A DNA stretch of 64,000 bases from Neonectria sp. B-13 (lineage: Eukaryota; Ascomycota; Sordariomycetes; Hypocreales; Nectriaceae), in NCBI GenBank assembly GCA_002682825.1, contig NOKP01000003.1, positions 1,798,001-1,862,000 on the forward strand, written 5' to 3'. This document shows, piece by piece, positions 42,871 to 55,293 of the stretch (the first letter of the stretch is position 1; the number at the start of each line of letters is the position of its first letter). A program made the translations under genes and the position numbers. The notes beneath the pieces were generated by a model. It saw nothing but the letters and a program-made list of their open reading frames with translations, did no database searches and had not been told where the DNA came from.

Positions 42871-45800
42871 TCAAACATCCCGCACCAGCCTAGCACCAAC
42901 CCATGCATAGGGGTAGTTGCGCTGATACCAGTTCACGAAGCTTTTGCGGCCCGCGATGCGCGGATGCGTGGCCCACGAACCCCCCAGCACGACGTTGTGC
43001 TTGCCGTCGAAGAAGTCGGCCGTGTACGCTGGGTACAGCGTCATGGGCTCGAACTCGGTGTGTCGAGACAGCGTCGAGCTGGTCCACTCCCACACGCCGC
43101 CCATCTCCGCCTGGCCCGCCAGCTTGTTGCCGTGGGCCGTCACCGCCACTGGGCGCCAGTGGCGGAAGCCGACGTTGGCGTCGGCGAGGTCGAGGAATAG
43201 CTCAGAGGAGCTGTCCTCGGCCGAAGCGAGGGTTTGGGATGGCGGAGTCTCCTCCACTCCGTTGTTGACGAGGTGACTGTTGACGGATTAGCACCTCCAC
43301 TCTGTGAGACCTATTAGGAAAGGGGTATCCCTACCCGTTGACTGCAGGAACCGTCTTCCCGAGCGTACGCTCTGCCTCTGCTCTCTTCTGCTTGTTGACA
43401 TGCCAGTAGATACTCTTGGCCTCCTCGAACGTGGGAATCCTGCCGCCCATCCAAGATGCGCAGCCTGCCAGCTCGTCGTACGAAGCGAAAACTGGCCAGT
43501 CGAGGGCATACTTGAGAGGCACGAAGCCATACACGGTTCGCACGAACTTGCCATCCATGAAAGAATCTGGAGCCTCCTTCGTGATATGCCCGTTTCCATT
43601 TTCGTTTCCATTTGAATGGCCGTTTCCGTTGAAGCCATTGGCCTGGCCGTTGAGGCTTCCGTTCCCGTTTGTTTCTTTGGATGGCTCAGAGGCCCAAGAA
43701 GCAGGCATTTGGCCGACGTGGGAGTTGTACATGTATTGAGCGTACTGGGACTGTCAGGAAAGTTGCTGGAAGTAGACAGGCCTTACATACCTCTTCGTTG
43801 GTGATGGGGCGCCCGTGAGCTTGGAAAGCGTGAACCTTTGCCTGACGGGCTGGCTTCTCATTATCCCTGAGTCCGCGTTAGGTTTCTTCTCCTGGATTTC
43901 ACACGGGACTCCGAACATACCACCCAAAATGGCACTCTGGATCAGTTCCGTCCTCAGGGTCATCCATCCCCAGAGTGATGGTCTGCTCCGGAACGTCAAA
44001 CCACTCGTTGGGTACCCTCGCCTCATACGATTGTTTGGCCAGCTTCTTAAAGTTGGGGCGCACGGTATGGGGTGGAGGCAGCGTCCTATCGCTCTGAAGC
44101 ATCATGTACAGCAGAGTCTCGATGTGCATCACCTCGTGCTCAAAGCCGACCCAGATTCCTCGCGCAACATCCCGGCGAATCTTGCTCGGACCATCCCTGT
44201 ACAAATCTCGAAGCCTGGAACGAACATTGTCTTGGTACACGGCAATTTCCTCGAGTGGAGGCCACTCGCTGGGGATCTCCGAGTGCGCATGGCAGTGTTC
44301 AGGATTGTCGACGTCCGGGTCAATTCCGCGTTCGAAAATGGTCCAGAAATAGGACGGCTTGGTAGCAGGTTCCTGGGTAGTCTTGGTCATCTGGATATCT
44401 AGAAACGTCGGAATGTGGCCCAAGTAGAAAATGCAGGCGTTCCGCAACTTGATCGGCTTCTCCATGAGTTCCTCGTTCGTAAGCATGCCCTTCGTTACCA
44501 CGTCCCAGGCTGTCCATAACGCCTCCCATTCCTTGATAGGTGGCAGCGGCCCAGATGCGTAGAGCGATGGGACCAGGCTAAACGGCATATTCGATTTCTG
44601 CAGCATGTGAAGCCCTGTAGATTCAACAGGTTAGCCTCTACAGTCTATACTCGGCCTCGACTTGCAACCCCCACGCCATCGAATCTGTCTCGGTCACACT
44701 GCACACACACCAGGCTGCATTGGGAAATACAAATATGCAACCCTCCCTCAACGGTCTGCAAAGCTCGTCGAGAGCCGCGGGGTAATGCGACTCCATGTCC
44801 AATCCCGTCTGGGAAATCGAGAGTTTAGGGTAAAGAAGCTGGTCACGCTGCGGTCGACTCACCATACTCGTCTCCCCGAGTCCAACGCTCGACCTCGGTG
44901 AGACCGGCCGCGGCCCAAAGCCTCTCGGTTTCCTCCTTGGAATACTTCAGGCTCTGTTCGATTTCGATCCGCTCGTGGGGCAGTATTGTCGATCCCAGGA
45001 CTTCGGTGCTGCGGACAGGAGCGACAAACGCCTGGTGGCGACCTCCCTCTTCATCGTATACGTATTCACCTATTACTCTCCAGTTGTCCACATCGAACAC
45101 TTCTTCTCCAAAGAGCTCGTTTGCGTAGGAGAGGCCGTTGAGGATGAACCTGCGTAGCATGTGAGTGGTTAAATAGGGAAGTCAGACCAGAATTAGCTTA
45201 CTGGTGAGTGAGTCCCTGCTCATCTAGGCCGGAAACATGTCAGCATTGAACCTTCTTGGCAATCCTGTTGAGATAGCTCACCATTATACGCATGACTATT
45301 GGCTTGTTAGTTATGATACCAACTGAAGGGCTCACCTCACTTACTAGACCTTGGCGGAGTCGCTGCATGAGTCGACACCAACAAGCAAAGTGTCTGAAGG
45401 CTGGAGGACCTCTGCAAAGCCTCCCAAGAAGTCGGCAGCTTCATCACGATGGAAATTGCCTGGTGGAATGCTGGTTTAGAAACCGTGGTACGCGGCGGAC
45501 CGGGAGGAACGTACCGATACTCGAGCCTAGGTGAAGAATGCACTTGGGGCGTCCAACCACGGAGGGATGTTTCAGCCACTCCCTTCCGTCGTCGTAGGTG
45601 CCCAGGAGGCCGTGACACGAGACGTATTTGAAGTCAGGGACCTGAGCCAGAGTACGCTCTAGCTCTTTACGAGACAAGTCCAGGGCAAAGTACTGAATGG
45701 GCTTTTGGAGGTCCTCAAACGCTTGCAAGACTAGGCACACCTTGCGAAGGTTTCTGCAACCCTCAGTCAGAAATCAATCAGTAGATTTCCGGGAGTAGAC

Positions 45801-46201
45801 CAACCCGCTGCCTAGTTCAATGAGCATTGACCCTTCCGGAACACGGCTTGCGATATCCGCGGAGGCTTTCTTCAGAACCTCGATCTCATAGTTGGTCAGG
45901 TAGTATTCATCCAAATAGGTGATCTGTGCAAGCATGAGCCATGGTGTCGAGGGACTTGGCGATGAGAAGACGGTACCTCCTCAAACAGCTGCAAGCCCCT
46001 CTCGTTGTACAAGAGGAGGGTGGGAAGCTTCCGTGGACCCTCTTCTGGGTTGAAGCTGGAGACGACCTCCCCCTTCAGGTTGAATTCGACATGTTCACCG
46101 CGAATGTCAATGATTTCGGGCGAGCTGGGAGACGACTTGGCGTTGGCCGGAGATTTCGATGTCTGGACAGAGACAACGTGTGCCGAGGCGGCAGATGGCA
46201 T
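42871..46201 (-). CDS. egt1: Ergothioneine biosynthesis protein 1 (fused EgtD-EgtB type)
   Basis: Eleven exons on the minus strand: 45977-46201, 45805-45923, 45515-45753, 45345-45459, 45282-45295, 45202-45223, 44863-45149, 43921-44614, 43791-43866, 43335-43744 and 42871-43276, giving 868 residues, the expected length. The N-terminal EgtD-like SAM methyltransferase (about 45-345, with IELGSG at 110-115) makes hercynine from histidine. A DinB-type domain follows, with iron ligands His407, His500 and His504 (HEVMHIE). The C-terminal FGE-sulfatase domain about 572-868 (GGVWEWTSS, VVLGGSW) joins hercynine to cysteine as the sulfoxide; a separate Egt2 lyase completes ergothioneine. Odd points are two micro-exons, an Asn/Gly-rich insert at 621-649 and a 248-nt intron at 44615-44862. 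Confidence 0.93.
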
Positions 46202-48258
46202 CGCGAGGGCGAGAGTGGGAGAGGTAAGGAAGGGTGAAGCGAAGTCGAGGCGAGTATCCCAGAGACAAGAGACGGGATAGAGACGAGAGGTGATGATGGG
46301 GGAAAGGGGAGTGGTTTATTAAAGAAGAGAGTAAGTATCAGTAGTCNNNNNNNNNNNNNNNNNNNNNNNNNNNNNNNNNNNNNNNNNNNNNNNNNNNNNN
46401 NNNNNNNNNNNNNNNNNNNNNNNNNNNNNNNNNNNNNNNNNNNNNNGGGGGGGGGGGGGGGGACAGACACTACACTATTCTTAGTTGGGTGAATCGTCAT
46501 GATGCTCGCAGCTCATCAGCCATCAGCCTTCAACCATCAACGGCAATGGCCTGGACTGATTTGCAACGAGGCCCCCCCCAGCGCAGGAACCGAGACTGCC
46601 GTGTCCGCAAGTAGGCGTGTGCCGGGAAACAACATAAAGACGCGGACCTCTCAACGTGAACCATTTCGAAATATGTTTGTCATGACCTGCAAGCCGGAAC
46701 TTCGCAGCATCAGCAAGTGTGGAGAGAGAGTGGGAGAAGTTGGGGAGCTGGCAAATCAGGGGCGTCATGGACATCAAGCCCCACGCCCCACCAGCGTGGA
46801 GGTGATGCTGGTCGAAGCTCACGAGGCCAGCGCCCCGCCGCAGGGGGTCAGAGCCAAGTGAGGTGCCTGCCCTGGACGACGTGGCGGGATGCCCCCGGAG
46901 AATTTGAAAAGGAAGGAAGGTTTTGTGCAAGCAAGAAAACTGGCGAGTGGCTGTGCTAGATGATGTGCATGATGATGGCTCGATGGTTTCAATCTGATGG
47001 ACAACATCGGCTCATCAGCTCTTCAGCTCGCTCCTCACTTGCTTGCTCCTCACTTGCTCCTCACCTACCGAAGCAGCTAAGTAGCCCCCCCAGGCAATGT
47101 CTCAACTTTCCCCACGCTTTCGTGCAGGAAGCCAGCCGGGCAGCTGGGTCTCGGTTGGCCGGCCGGATCATTAGAACTAGCACTGACCTTGGTTGACCAA
47201 AATAAATAACTAGATAATTACCAGGACGAGGTCAACAAAAATCCCCCGACCCAGTTAATGACTGTGTTTACTTAGGTATAGTAGTTAGTGCACTTGGTGA
47301 TGTAGCCCCGATCTGAGATGAGCTGAGATGAGATGAGATGTGGTTACCAAGCCGGCCGCCCTTGACTCGAAGCATCCATCATCGCAGCCTAATAATTAGT
47401 CCCTGACCCGTCCGTCCCGCCGGTGAGGGGAATGATGATTCCATACATGCTACGCCGACTCTCCATGACTTATTTTCCACGTCATTTCCCCCTCAACCAC
47501 CCCCCTACCTTTGGCCCGCGCCCTTGGTGTTACAGGCTGCTTATGTAGATGTCTCTGTTCGTAAGTGTAATGCCTTTGTGGTAATTGGCTGTCCGCCACT
47601 TGTCGTGGAGCATCCTGCGCCATCTGCCCGACAAGTTGTGGGCGGCCAGCTCCGACGAGCCCACAGTTGCAGACAGGCTGCATCGTCCCGTACCTGAGGC
47701 AATGTACGTACGTAGTCTAAGCAATATTTCCTGTTTGGTGTCAACACGGAGTCTCATCGAGAAGCATGCGGCTAAGACCAACCCCGCCCCCATGGGTTGA
47801 CTTCTGAGTTATGACACTGACGCTTGGCAGCAGGGGATGGCTTCGGCACTTTCTCATGCGGCAACATCCATTCCATCGTATCATGGAGACGAGGTCCGAG
47901 TCGTTCCTCCCGCATCATCCGCCGAGTTGTATTACCAACCATCCGGATCATCTAATTAGTCTACCATGCATCATCGTCATTGCTTCTTCCATCAACACAC
48001 GTACATCAGTAAGCGACATCAGTGAGCAGGCAAAGTTGACAGAACGAGGTCATTCGCAATTAATAAATCTAGTGCGATACTGCCAACCCTTTTTGTATAT
48101 GCCATCTTCCAACGCCAATTCTTCCATAACAACGACAAGTATGTCCACCCATCCATCACGCATCTACGTCGTTGCTCATAAAACCCAATACCTACAAATT
48201 CCCTCATCCTCTACCCTTCATCCATCACCGTGATATGAATCTTTTACATCATCCCTGG
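46202..48258. other. Intergenic region containing an assembly gap
   Basis: About 2.06 kb: the egt1 promoter and leader (pyrimidine-rich on the minus strand near 46202-46300), 100 N at 46347-46446 followed by 16 G, and then ordinary non-coding DNA up to the 3' end of the Zn2Cys6 gene. A short GAGATGAGCTGAGATGAGATGAGATG-like repeat lies near 47316-47340. Confidence 0.55.
46347..46462. other. Assembly gap (100 N) followed by a G16 homopolymer
   Basis: Exactly 100 N, the common placeholder for a gap of unknown length, followed directly by 16 G (46447-46462). The gap most likely marks a homopolymer or structured tract that broke the assembly. It lies about 150 bp upstream of the egt1 start. Confidence 0.97.
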
Positions 48259-50994
48259 CTACTCAAGGCGAGTCCCGCCGCCCAATCTCCCCGCCCCTGA
48301 GAATTCCTCCAGGTCGTTCAACATCTTTCCAATACGCTGCGATTCGATCAAGCTCAGTTGGTCCAAGGAGAACTCCGGCATCTCTCCTGATGGCGGTTCG
48401 GGCTCGGTGTCTGGGAGCACCAGCATGCTCCTGTTTTGTGCGGCCGCAGCCCTGGAAGTGAACCGATGGTCGCCTCCAGAAGCACCATCTCTTCGGAACT
48501 CCGCGCTCAATGGAGGCGAGGCTGATGAGCCCGAACGCATCATGGACGTGTTGTTGACCGCCGTAAACGGTAATGCTGGATTTGATCTGGGTGTTCGTGT
48601 GTAGTCTGCTCCTGCTTGGTAACTTTCCGATAGCCCCATCGGAGACCCTCGATCCGTGGTGCTTCCCCTTGACCTATCCGACCCGTCATGTTGGTTTGGG
48701 TGTGATTCCTCGTCCACCATCATGGCGAAGTCTCTCGTGGCTCGACCCGCTTGCGGTTTCCATTCCTCAAAACCAACCCCATCGCCGCCCAGACGGATGC
48801 TGAGCTGTCTATCCGATGTGTCGCGCATATAATCACCGCTTCCGGCTCCCTGCATGAATCTGGCTCCAGCTTGCGTGTAGTACCGATCTATTTCTTCAAG
48901 GTGCTTCAAGTAAGTTTGGGCACCTTGCGTTGAAGCTGCCATCTTATGAAGAGCTTGGTAAGCCAATCCTGTCGCCGTCCCCTTGGTTATCTCGAGGCTA
49001 CCGTCCGCCCGTCGATCAATATCCCCCTGGCTAACCATCTGATGCTTCGTGTCCATAAAGGGGAAGTGGTGAGCATAGACTCCAGCAAACCCAGCCGACC
49101 AGACGGAGAATAGAGTTAATGACGACTGGGGTAGTTTATCTCTGCAAATTTCGACAAGATCAACAATATCTCGACTAGCTTCAAAATATGTCCGAGTGAC
49201 CTCTTCCCAGAATCCACTTGGGGGATGATGGGGAGAAATCAGCGGTGGGATAAACGGTCCTTCAGGCCTATTGCATCGGAGGGGCAGAAAAGGAAGATGC
49301 TCGCGATGGAGGATCATCAGGCAGACAGAAACCAGCATATGTAACGACACGTACATGCTGGTAGCTTGATGGTTTTCGTGTCGATAGTAGTTTTGTCGCG
49401 AAAACGTGAAAGTGTCAGGGAGGTTGTGTAAAAACTGGTACAATTTCTCTCGCAGCGTCCCGAAAGTAGATTGTTTCTCCCACGGAGGCAGTCGTTCTCG
49501 CAAGCGACCACCAGTCAAGGAATAATTGGATATTTTGGCCCAGATTTCGACCAACTGTATGAATCGACTCAATACACTATCATCGTTGACATTTTGATTC
49601 ATGATGTCGCCTTCGAAGCTTAGAAATCCCGTGTTGACGTCCAGTGCGAGATCGAATGCCATCTCTGTGCACGGTAGCTGGATCCGAATGGTGTCGGGTT
49701 GGATTATTGATACACGCTCGTTGCCACATGCCATCATGCGGTCGAGCATCAGACAACTGAACATAGTGCGTCGTCGAATCTCTCTGATGATCCCAAGCTG
49801 CGAGGAGCTTCCCCGAGCCCTCTGAACCACGTTGGCACCTCGACTCGCATAACCTTGCCCTCTTGCCATCTGGTCATCGAACCCCAATTTCAGCACCTGC
49901 GCCATGCGAATAGCGATGCCAACGTACATCCAGGCGGCAGGCCCGCCAGAAGGGGTTCGCTGACTCCATTCGAACAGCCCGAGCATGAGGAAAACCTGGA
50001 CCCTTTCGACAGTTACAACAGATATGGCTGTTTTCAAGGGTCCAAGTGCGGTCGTGAGGACATTGGCGAAAAACTCGGATGCAGCAGACGGGTCGCTTTT
50101 GGACTGCGATGTCCGTGGTCGAGCACTGCCACCTTGCGCAGTCGACAAGTGTGCTACATACTTGACAAGATCTGGGTGAAACCGAGATGTCAAGGTTAGG
50201 ACGCCGAGGAGAACTAGATTCAACTCGACCGAAGACTCGTAGTTGGTTCCTTGCCTGAGACTCATTTTCTCTTTCAGAGTTGGAAGATGAAGAAAAGACA
50301 GCTCAGTTGTGAAATGCAGTCTGTAAATGTTGAGTAGTTGGTCCCACAGTTCGGTCGTCAGAAAGGGGTATGAGAGGACCTCCTCGGCGTAGGCGGCGGA
50401 TCTCTCATTGTCCAGGACCGGTACTTCGTCCACCTTCCTAACCCGCTTCCTTTCATGGGTTCCGTCTTTCTCCTGCCGGACCACAGTCGGGGGATCGTTC
50501 CGCTTCGATGGGAGGGGCGTGGCTTCGGGATATTGGCACTGGTGACCTCCCTTGATGCATGTGTCGCAGGGACTGTTGCCCCCATCATTGTCACATTTGA
50601 TCTTGGACCGACGACACCTCATGCAAGCAATACTGGATCGCATGGGGGGCCTCATCTTCAGTAACTTCTTTCCATCCCTGGTTCCGGGCGGCACCGATGT
50701 CCTTTGCTCATCGACATGTCCTCCGGACGCCTCGATGCCCAGGCCTTCCGACCCTGGCCGGGGCTCCTCCAAGGATTCGGTCCGACGAAGGGCCACTGTC
50801 GCCTCCGAGGTCGTGAGGACCTCTTCGAATTTTCGCTTTGGGGTAGACTGACTCGAAGACACGTTGGATAAGTCATCTGCTTCCGGGTCCGGAGGCGAGA
50901 GAATGGATTGAATGCGAAGTTGGGAAGCAATCGTGGCGAGTTGGGCCTCCAAAAAGGGCCCTAGAATTTGGGTTCGGGTAGACTGCGAGCGCAT
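48259..50994 (-). CDS. Zn2Cys6 fungal-specific transcription factor
   Basis: Single exon of 911 residues from the ATG at 50994; the frame extends one codon (TTG) further. A Ser-rich N-terminus of about 120 residues precedes the binuclear zinc cluster: six cysteines between residues 124 and 153 with spacing CX2C X6 C X8 C X2 C X6 C, followed by a basic RKRVRK linker. A fungal-specific transcription factor domain covers about 200-500 (ELWDQLLNIYRLHF, then WMYVGIAIRMAQVLKLG). The tail is Ser/Pro/Gly-rich with an acidic end that could activate transcription. It is a nuclear DNA-binding regulator, probably recognising CGG-containing sites. Target pathway unknown, and no gene cluster lies beside it. 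An upstream exon cannot be excluded. Confidence 0.85.
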   Translation of the reverse strand: MRSQSTRTQILGPFLEAQLATIASQLRIQSILSPPDPEADDLSNVSSSQSTPKRKFEEVLTTSEATVALRRTESLEEPRPGSEGLGIEASGGHVDEQRTSVPPGTRDGKKLLKMRPPMRSSIACMRCRRSKIKCDNDGGNSPCDTCIKGGHQCQYPEATPLPSKRNDPPTVVRQEKDGTHERKRVRKVDEVPVLDNERSAAYAEEVLSYPFLTTELWDQLLNIYRLHFTTELSFLHLPTLKEKMSLRQGTNYESSVELNLVLLGVLTLTSRFHPDLVKYVAHLSTAQGGSARPRTSQSKSDPSAASEFFANVLTTALGPLKTAISVVTVERVQVFLMLGLFEWSQRTPSGGPAAWMYVGIAIRMAQVLKLGFDDQMARGQGYASRGANVVQRARGSSSQLGIIREIRRRTMFSCLMLDRMMACGNERVSIIQPDTIRIQLPCTEMAFDLALDVNTGFLSFEGDIMNQNVNDDSVLSRFIQLVEIWAKISNYSLTGGRLRERLPPWEKQSTFGTLREKLYQFLHNLPDTFTFSRQNYYRHENHQATSMYVSLHMLVSVCLMILHREHLPFLPLRCNRPEGPFIPPLISPHHPPSGFWEEVTRTYFEASRDIVDLVEICRDKLPQSSLTLFSVWSAGFAGVYAHHFPFMDTKHQMVSQGDIDRRADGSLEITKGTATGLAYQALHKMAASTQGAQTYLKHLEEIDRYYTQAGARFMQGAGSGDYMRDTSDRQLSIRLGGDGVGFEEWKPQAGRATRDFAMMVDEESHPNQHDGSDRSRGSTTDRGSPMGLSESYQAGADYTRTPRSNPALPFTAVNNTSMMRSGSSASPPLSAEFRRDGASGGDHRFTSRAAAAQNRSMLVLPDTEPEPPSGEMPEFSLDQLSLIESQRIGKMLNDLEEFSGAGRLGGGTRLE

Positions 50995-53900
50995 CAAGTA
51001 ATGATCGACGAGATGACGAGTGTACCAGTATCTTGAACCGGGCTCGTATCATATGGAACGTGGTCGAAGGTGGGTTCGAGCAGGCGGTCAGTGCTGTGTT
51101 TTGTCGACGGGGCGTTGGAAGTCAGAGATGACTAGAAGGGGCAGCTCGGAGGATGATTTCGATATGACAGGAAACAGCAGACAGCACAGCACGAAGTCAT
51201 GCAATTTCTCGAGACGACGTAGATGGGAAATATGTTAGAGAAACCTTGACCCATCCACGTGGCAATGCGACAACTCGTGGGGTGGGATGTAACCAGAATG
51301 ACAGACCACGCCAGCTGACCAATATTGGGCTATACGACTGGGTCTTGGGAAGAGTTTGAATGCTTGGGGTCCCGGATATGTAACGAGGCCGCTGGGCGAA
51401 CAAGTGTAAGAGCCAAATGATGGGCGGACAGAAGTGGACAATGAACACAGCAGCAAGAGGAGCAGCAATTCATGGGGAGGATGCTCAAGGGCGTTTATGT
51501 TCGCACCTGGCGGGCGACCAGGTTATGAAGTCGAGTGAAGGAGAAATCGGGGTTCTTGGCAGAAGAAGGGCGAGTAATATTCCCGAGCCGGCGAGCAACA
51601 CTCCATAGAGTCCAAGGCAATAGTTTTCGCCTGCCAGGGAGGGACCAACTGTTTCCAGCCCCGGATCCCAAGCTGATGGGATGGACACGTACTGAACCCC
51701 TACCTTGGACTAAACCTTGCCGAGAAACCTGCGTGCCAGACGGGCCGGTGAGCTGGGTATCGGAAGCCGCTAGGGGCGTGAGTGATCCGTAGCCATGACC
51801 TCCGATCGCCGACCCCACAGAGAACATGGCTCCCAGACGAACGAAGCTGAATCTGGAGCCCGTTTGGCTGTCCCTGACTCTCTGTGCCGCCTCCTGGACC
51901 CCAAATGTGGATGAGAAAATACTAGTTCGTATGTCAAAGCCGAGGCGGGGGCTGCCGGGGATCAGGGCATGTTTCTGGGCCGGGTTCCCACGCCATCGCA
52001 CTTCGAGGCAATGCTTGCACATAACCCGGCCAGCTGGAAGTCGGCTTATCATGGTGGCCATTTGCATAATGACCTTAGAACCACCGTTCCCCCCCCTCTT
52101 CCCTCTGTGCTAACGCGAGGGTTTCTAGTTACAGTGGCAGATGCCGGTTCTTGGATAATAGACTTGGCCTCAAAGCGTAGAGCTGCTGTTTTTCCTCCGG
52201 CATGTCCACGCGCAAGCGCGAACCTGAGACTTGGCAGATGCTGCTTTTTTCTTGCTTCTCCCTAGAATTGGGCCATCCTAACGCAGCGACTCGCTGTTGT
52301 CATTTTGGTGCAAGTTGCCATCGGGAGGCTGACGCCTCGTCCGACCGGGGACGTCTCCGCACCGCCGGAGCGGATAGGAACAAGACTAAATGCCAGCGCG
52401 GGCGATGGTGGCGGCGCTCTGACCATCAAATGAACCCCTACCTACAGAATGATGTAATGATGTGTAAAAAATATCGTCAGGAACCACGGATAAGAAGATG
52501 AGCCTCTTCTCTGGCGGTCCACCATCGAGTCGTTCACCTGAGGAGCCCTAGCCAATATCCGAAAGCCCCGAAAGCTCTGGCAACGGCCCGGTGGGGTCCT
52601 AATGATGATCTGATCTTACCGAAGGAGTCTGAAGCGAACTGAGGTAGTATAGGAACTACTCAACGCGAGGTCTGGCCGCCGCCCAAGGCCCGTGGGTCGA
52701 GGCGAGACCTCTGCGACCACTCGCCGGACATAGTTTTAATTTCTTCCCTTTCTTGTTTCCTCCTTGTCCTTGCTGGGACTGGTGCTCCGCTCCCAATCAG
52801 ACCTAAAAGCGAAACCTCCGCGCCGATCACCGCGGGCCGGCAGTTGTTTCCTCGTTTATTGTGTCCGGTTCCCCGTTGGACCCGTTGGGCATGCCGCCCG
52901 ACCAGTCATCAACCTCAACCGTGCGGTTCCTTTGACAATCTTTTTCGGGAGCCCTGTCACACCATGGGATGGGGGTTTTCACGGGACCAGGGACCGCTGC
53001 GCACACGCGGGTCCAGCTACCACCCAAGAAGGCTCGCCCTATTGGGATCAGTGCACTTGGCAGGGGAATTCGGCCGAGAGGACTGGATAGGGAGACGCCA
53101 AGGGAATGACTACTGAGGTGACGACCACGGAAGCAATTGGTTTAAATCCTGGCGGACCTGTAACCGTTTCGAACTGACGGTTTCCGAGGACGGGATCCTG
53201 ATCGTGTGCTCGCTCCTTGTCGTCCAATGGGTGGTTAAGATAATGCGCGGTGGCGCCCCCTAGCATGTCGTACAAGAACGAAATGGTTGGATTTGCCCGT
53301 TGTCACCGCGGACGGCCGTGCGGCGGTTAGGGCATGAACCAAGGCATCGGTGGCTTTCCACCTCATCTACGGATGTGAGGGAGCGCCAAGATCATGAGTA
53401 TGGGGGCGGTGTGTGGAACCTGTTCATCTGTCCATGGTGCGATGGTGACCGAGAAGGAGGCAGGGGTCCCTAGGGTTCAACAATGATTCAAATTGCTGAG
53501 ATGCCCCATTCCGCCAGCTCAGTTGAGCTCGAGCTGAGTAGAAAAGTCAGTTGATTAATTTATAGTTTCCCCACTTGTGCAATTCAGCGAGTCAAGAAAC
53601 TGGCAGGTCTTGCTGGTCTTGCTGGTCTGCGCAACTTGTCCCGTGCCAGGCCGATCCATTGTTGAGCGGGTCAAGGGATGATGTCTCGAACAACAACAAA
53701 CATACTTTGTACGAATATCTCGCACAGTTTAGAGCTGAGAAGACATGGGTACAGTTCCGAGAGAATGGTATTTGGAGACTGGGGTAGCAGTTCTGGGCTG
53801 ATGATGGCTAGGTTGGTGATGTGACGGGGAAGAAAGTCTCGTATTTCTGAATGGTTAAACGGTGGCTAACTACTAGTAGTAGTAGTAGTGACTAGCTACT

Positions 53901-55293
53901 AGGTTCCTAGAGGTTGACAGCCTGACAGCCTCGCAGGCCTGACACGTGTGTTCCTGTCCGTCGCGGAAGTCTAAGCCAAGGTTCTTTCCCCGTTTCAAAG
54001 CGACCGGGAAGGAGCACACCGAAAACAGATGTGTGCATGCCATGACAGGCGACCGGGTACTAATTGGCTGGTGGGGATGCTGACCAAAAGTGGACGCATC
54101 CGGGCCCAGGTCACGGGGGTGGGTGCTGTACGGGCAAGTTCCAAGCTTGCATGTTACACGTCGAGTTGCAAGATGAACCTCTGCCTGAATCCCTGCGCCG
54201 TCCGTCCCTTTCGCCCTCCGTGCATCCGCTGACAGGTCTGCCTCAAAATCAGCTAGTGCGCATTTCAAATACCCTCCTTCGTTAAACACAAAATCCTGCA
54301 CATTGTATCCGTACCCGCACAATACTACCGAGTAGTCAGCAATAGTCTGAGGACAGTGGCGCCTCACAGCACACCACCGCACAACATGGCACCCCAACAA
54401 CCCCCCAGCCGACATCGGGTTGCCAAGTTGCGTCCATGCGAAGCTGAGCTGTGTGACATGTCTGAGCGGGGATGCGACGGCATCTCCCCACCACACCACT
54501 TCGCCCGTGTCTCACTGTGCTTGTTTCTTGTGAGACACGATGCGGCAGCCCTTACGGACGTGGAGAACGCCCAGTGACATTCGGCTACGTAGGCTACCTA
54601 CCAGACCTACCGGAAATTTGCCCTGTATTCGTTCCTACTACGTAGTCCGTGGCAAGCTCTCTCAGACTCATGACGCATGTTGAACACGGCCCGTCGCTTA
54701 GCCCAAAGGAACACCAACACGGCGGTATGAGGGATCCAGACCCAGACCTTCTAGAGCCATGGCGCCAAATCCCATACCACCAAAACCACCAATACCACGA
54801 CATCAAAGAAAGTAGTGGCGGCACCCACACCACCGCCCACCAATGACGTCGTCGAGCTCGAGAGGCCTCACGGCTTCGCACACGCATAAGCGCCCAAAGA
54901 CGCCGCGTCCTGCTCACCCGCATCCCTCAGACTGAGGAATCCTGCGTCGCATCGCATACCGCCTTCCAATTTGGTCTGATTACCGCTCAACTCCACTCGC
55001 GCGCGCCCGCCGACGGCCAACTCCCATCTTCGAAGGGCGCCTATTGACCCTATTCCCTGGCTGTGTCGCTCATCGCGCTTGTTCTCCGTTGTCACTTGTA
55101 GACCAGTGGCACCTGCATCCATCTGCATATAACCTGCTAACCCCTCCAATCCGTCCCTCGTTCCCAAGCTTGGCGGCGGGATCCTCTTTCTTACTTTCTA
55201 CCTTAATTCTGCTGTGACCGATCTATCTCGTCCTACCCGGCCGTCAATCACTGCTCTGTGCTGTTGCAAACCGCAACACGAAGCCCATCAGCA
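50995..55293. other. Gene-poor region of about 4.3 kb
   Basis: The promoter and leader of the Zn2Cys6 gene lie at the left and of the spartin-like gene at the right. ORFs up to 208 codons (53873-54499 minus) and 190 codons (51495-52067 minus) have no domain and overlap others. A TAG repeat lies at 53873-53889. I found no RNA genes or transposon sequences. Confidence 0.45.
53873..53911. repeat. Short (TAG)n microsatellite flanked by CTACTAG copies
   Basis: Five or so TAG units, followed by TGACTAGCTACTAG. The small CTAG-containing palindromes on both sides suggest slippage rather than function. Confidence 0.7.

Noticed and set aside
51495..52067. 190-codon minus ORF upstream of the Zn2Cys6 gene
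   Set aside because: No domain, overlapped on the other strand, codon use not like the neighbours.
53873..54499. 208-codon minus ORF in the gene-poor region
   Set aside because: Ends in a TAG microsatellite (poly-Tyr) and has no domain or codon bias; likely chance.
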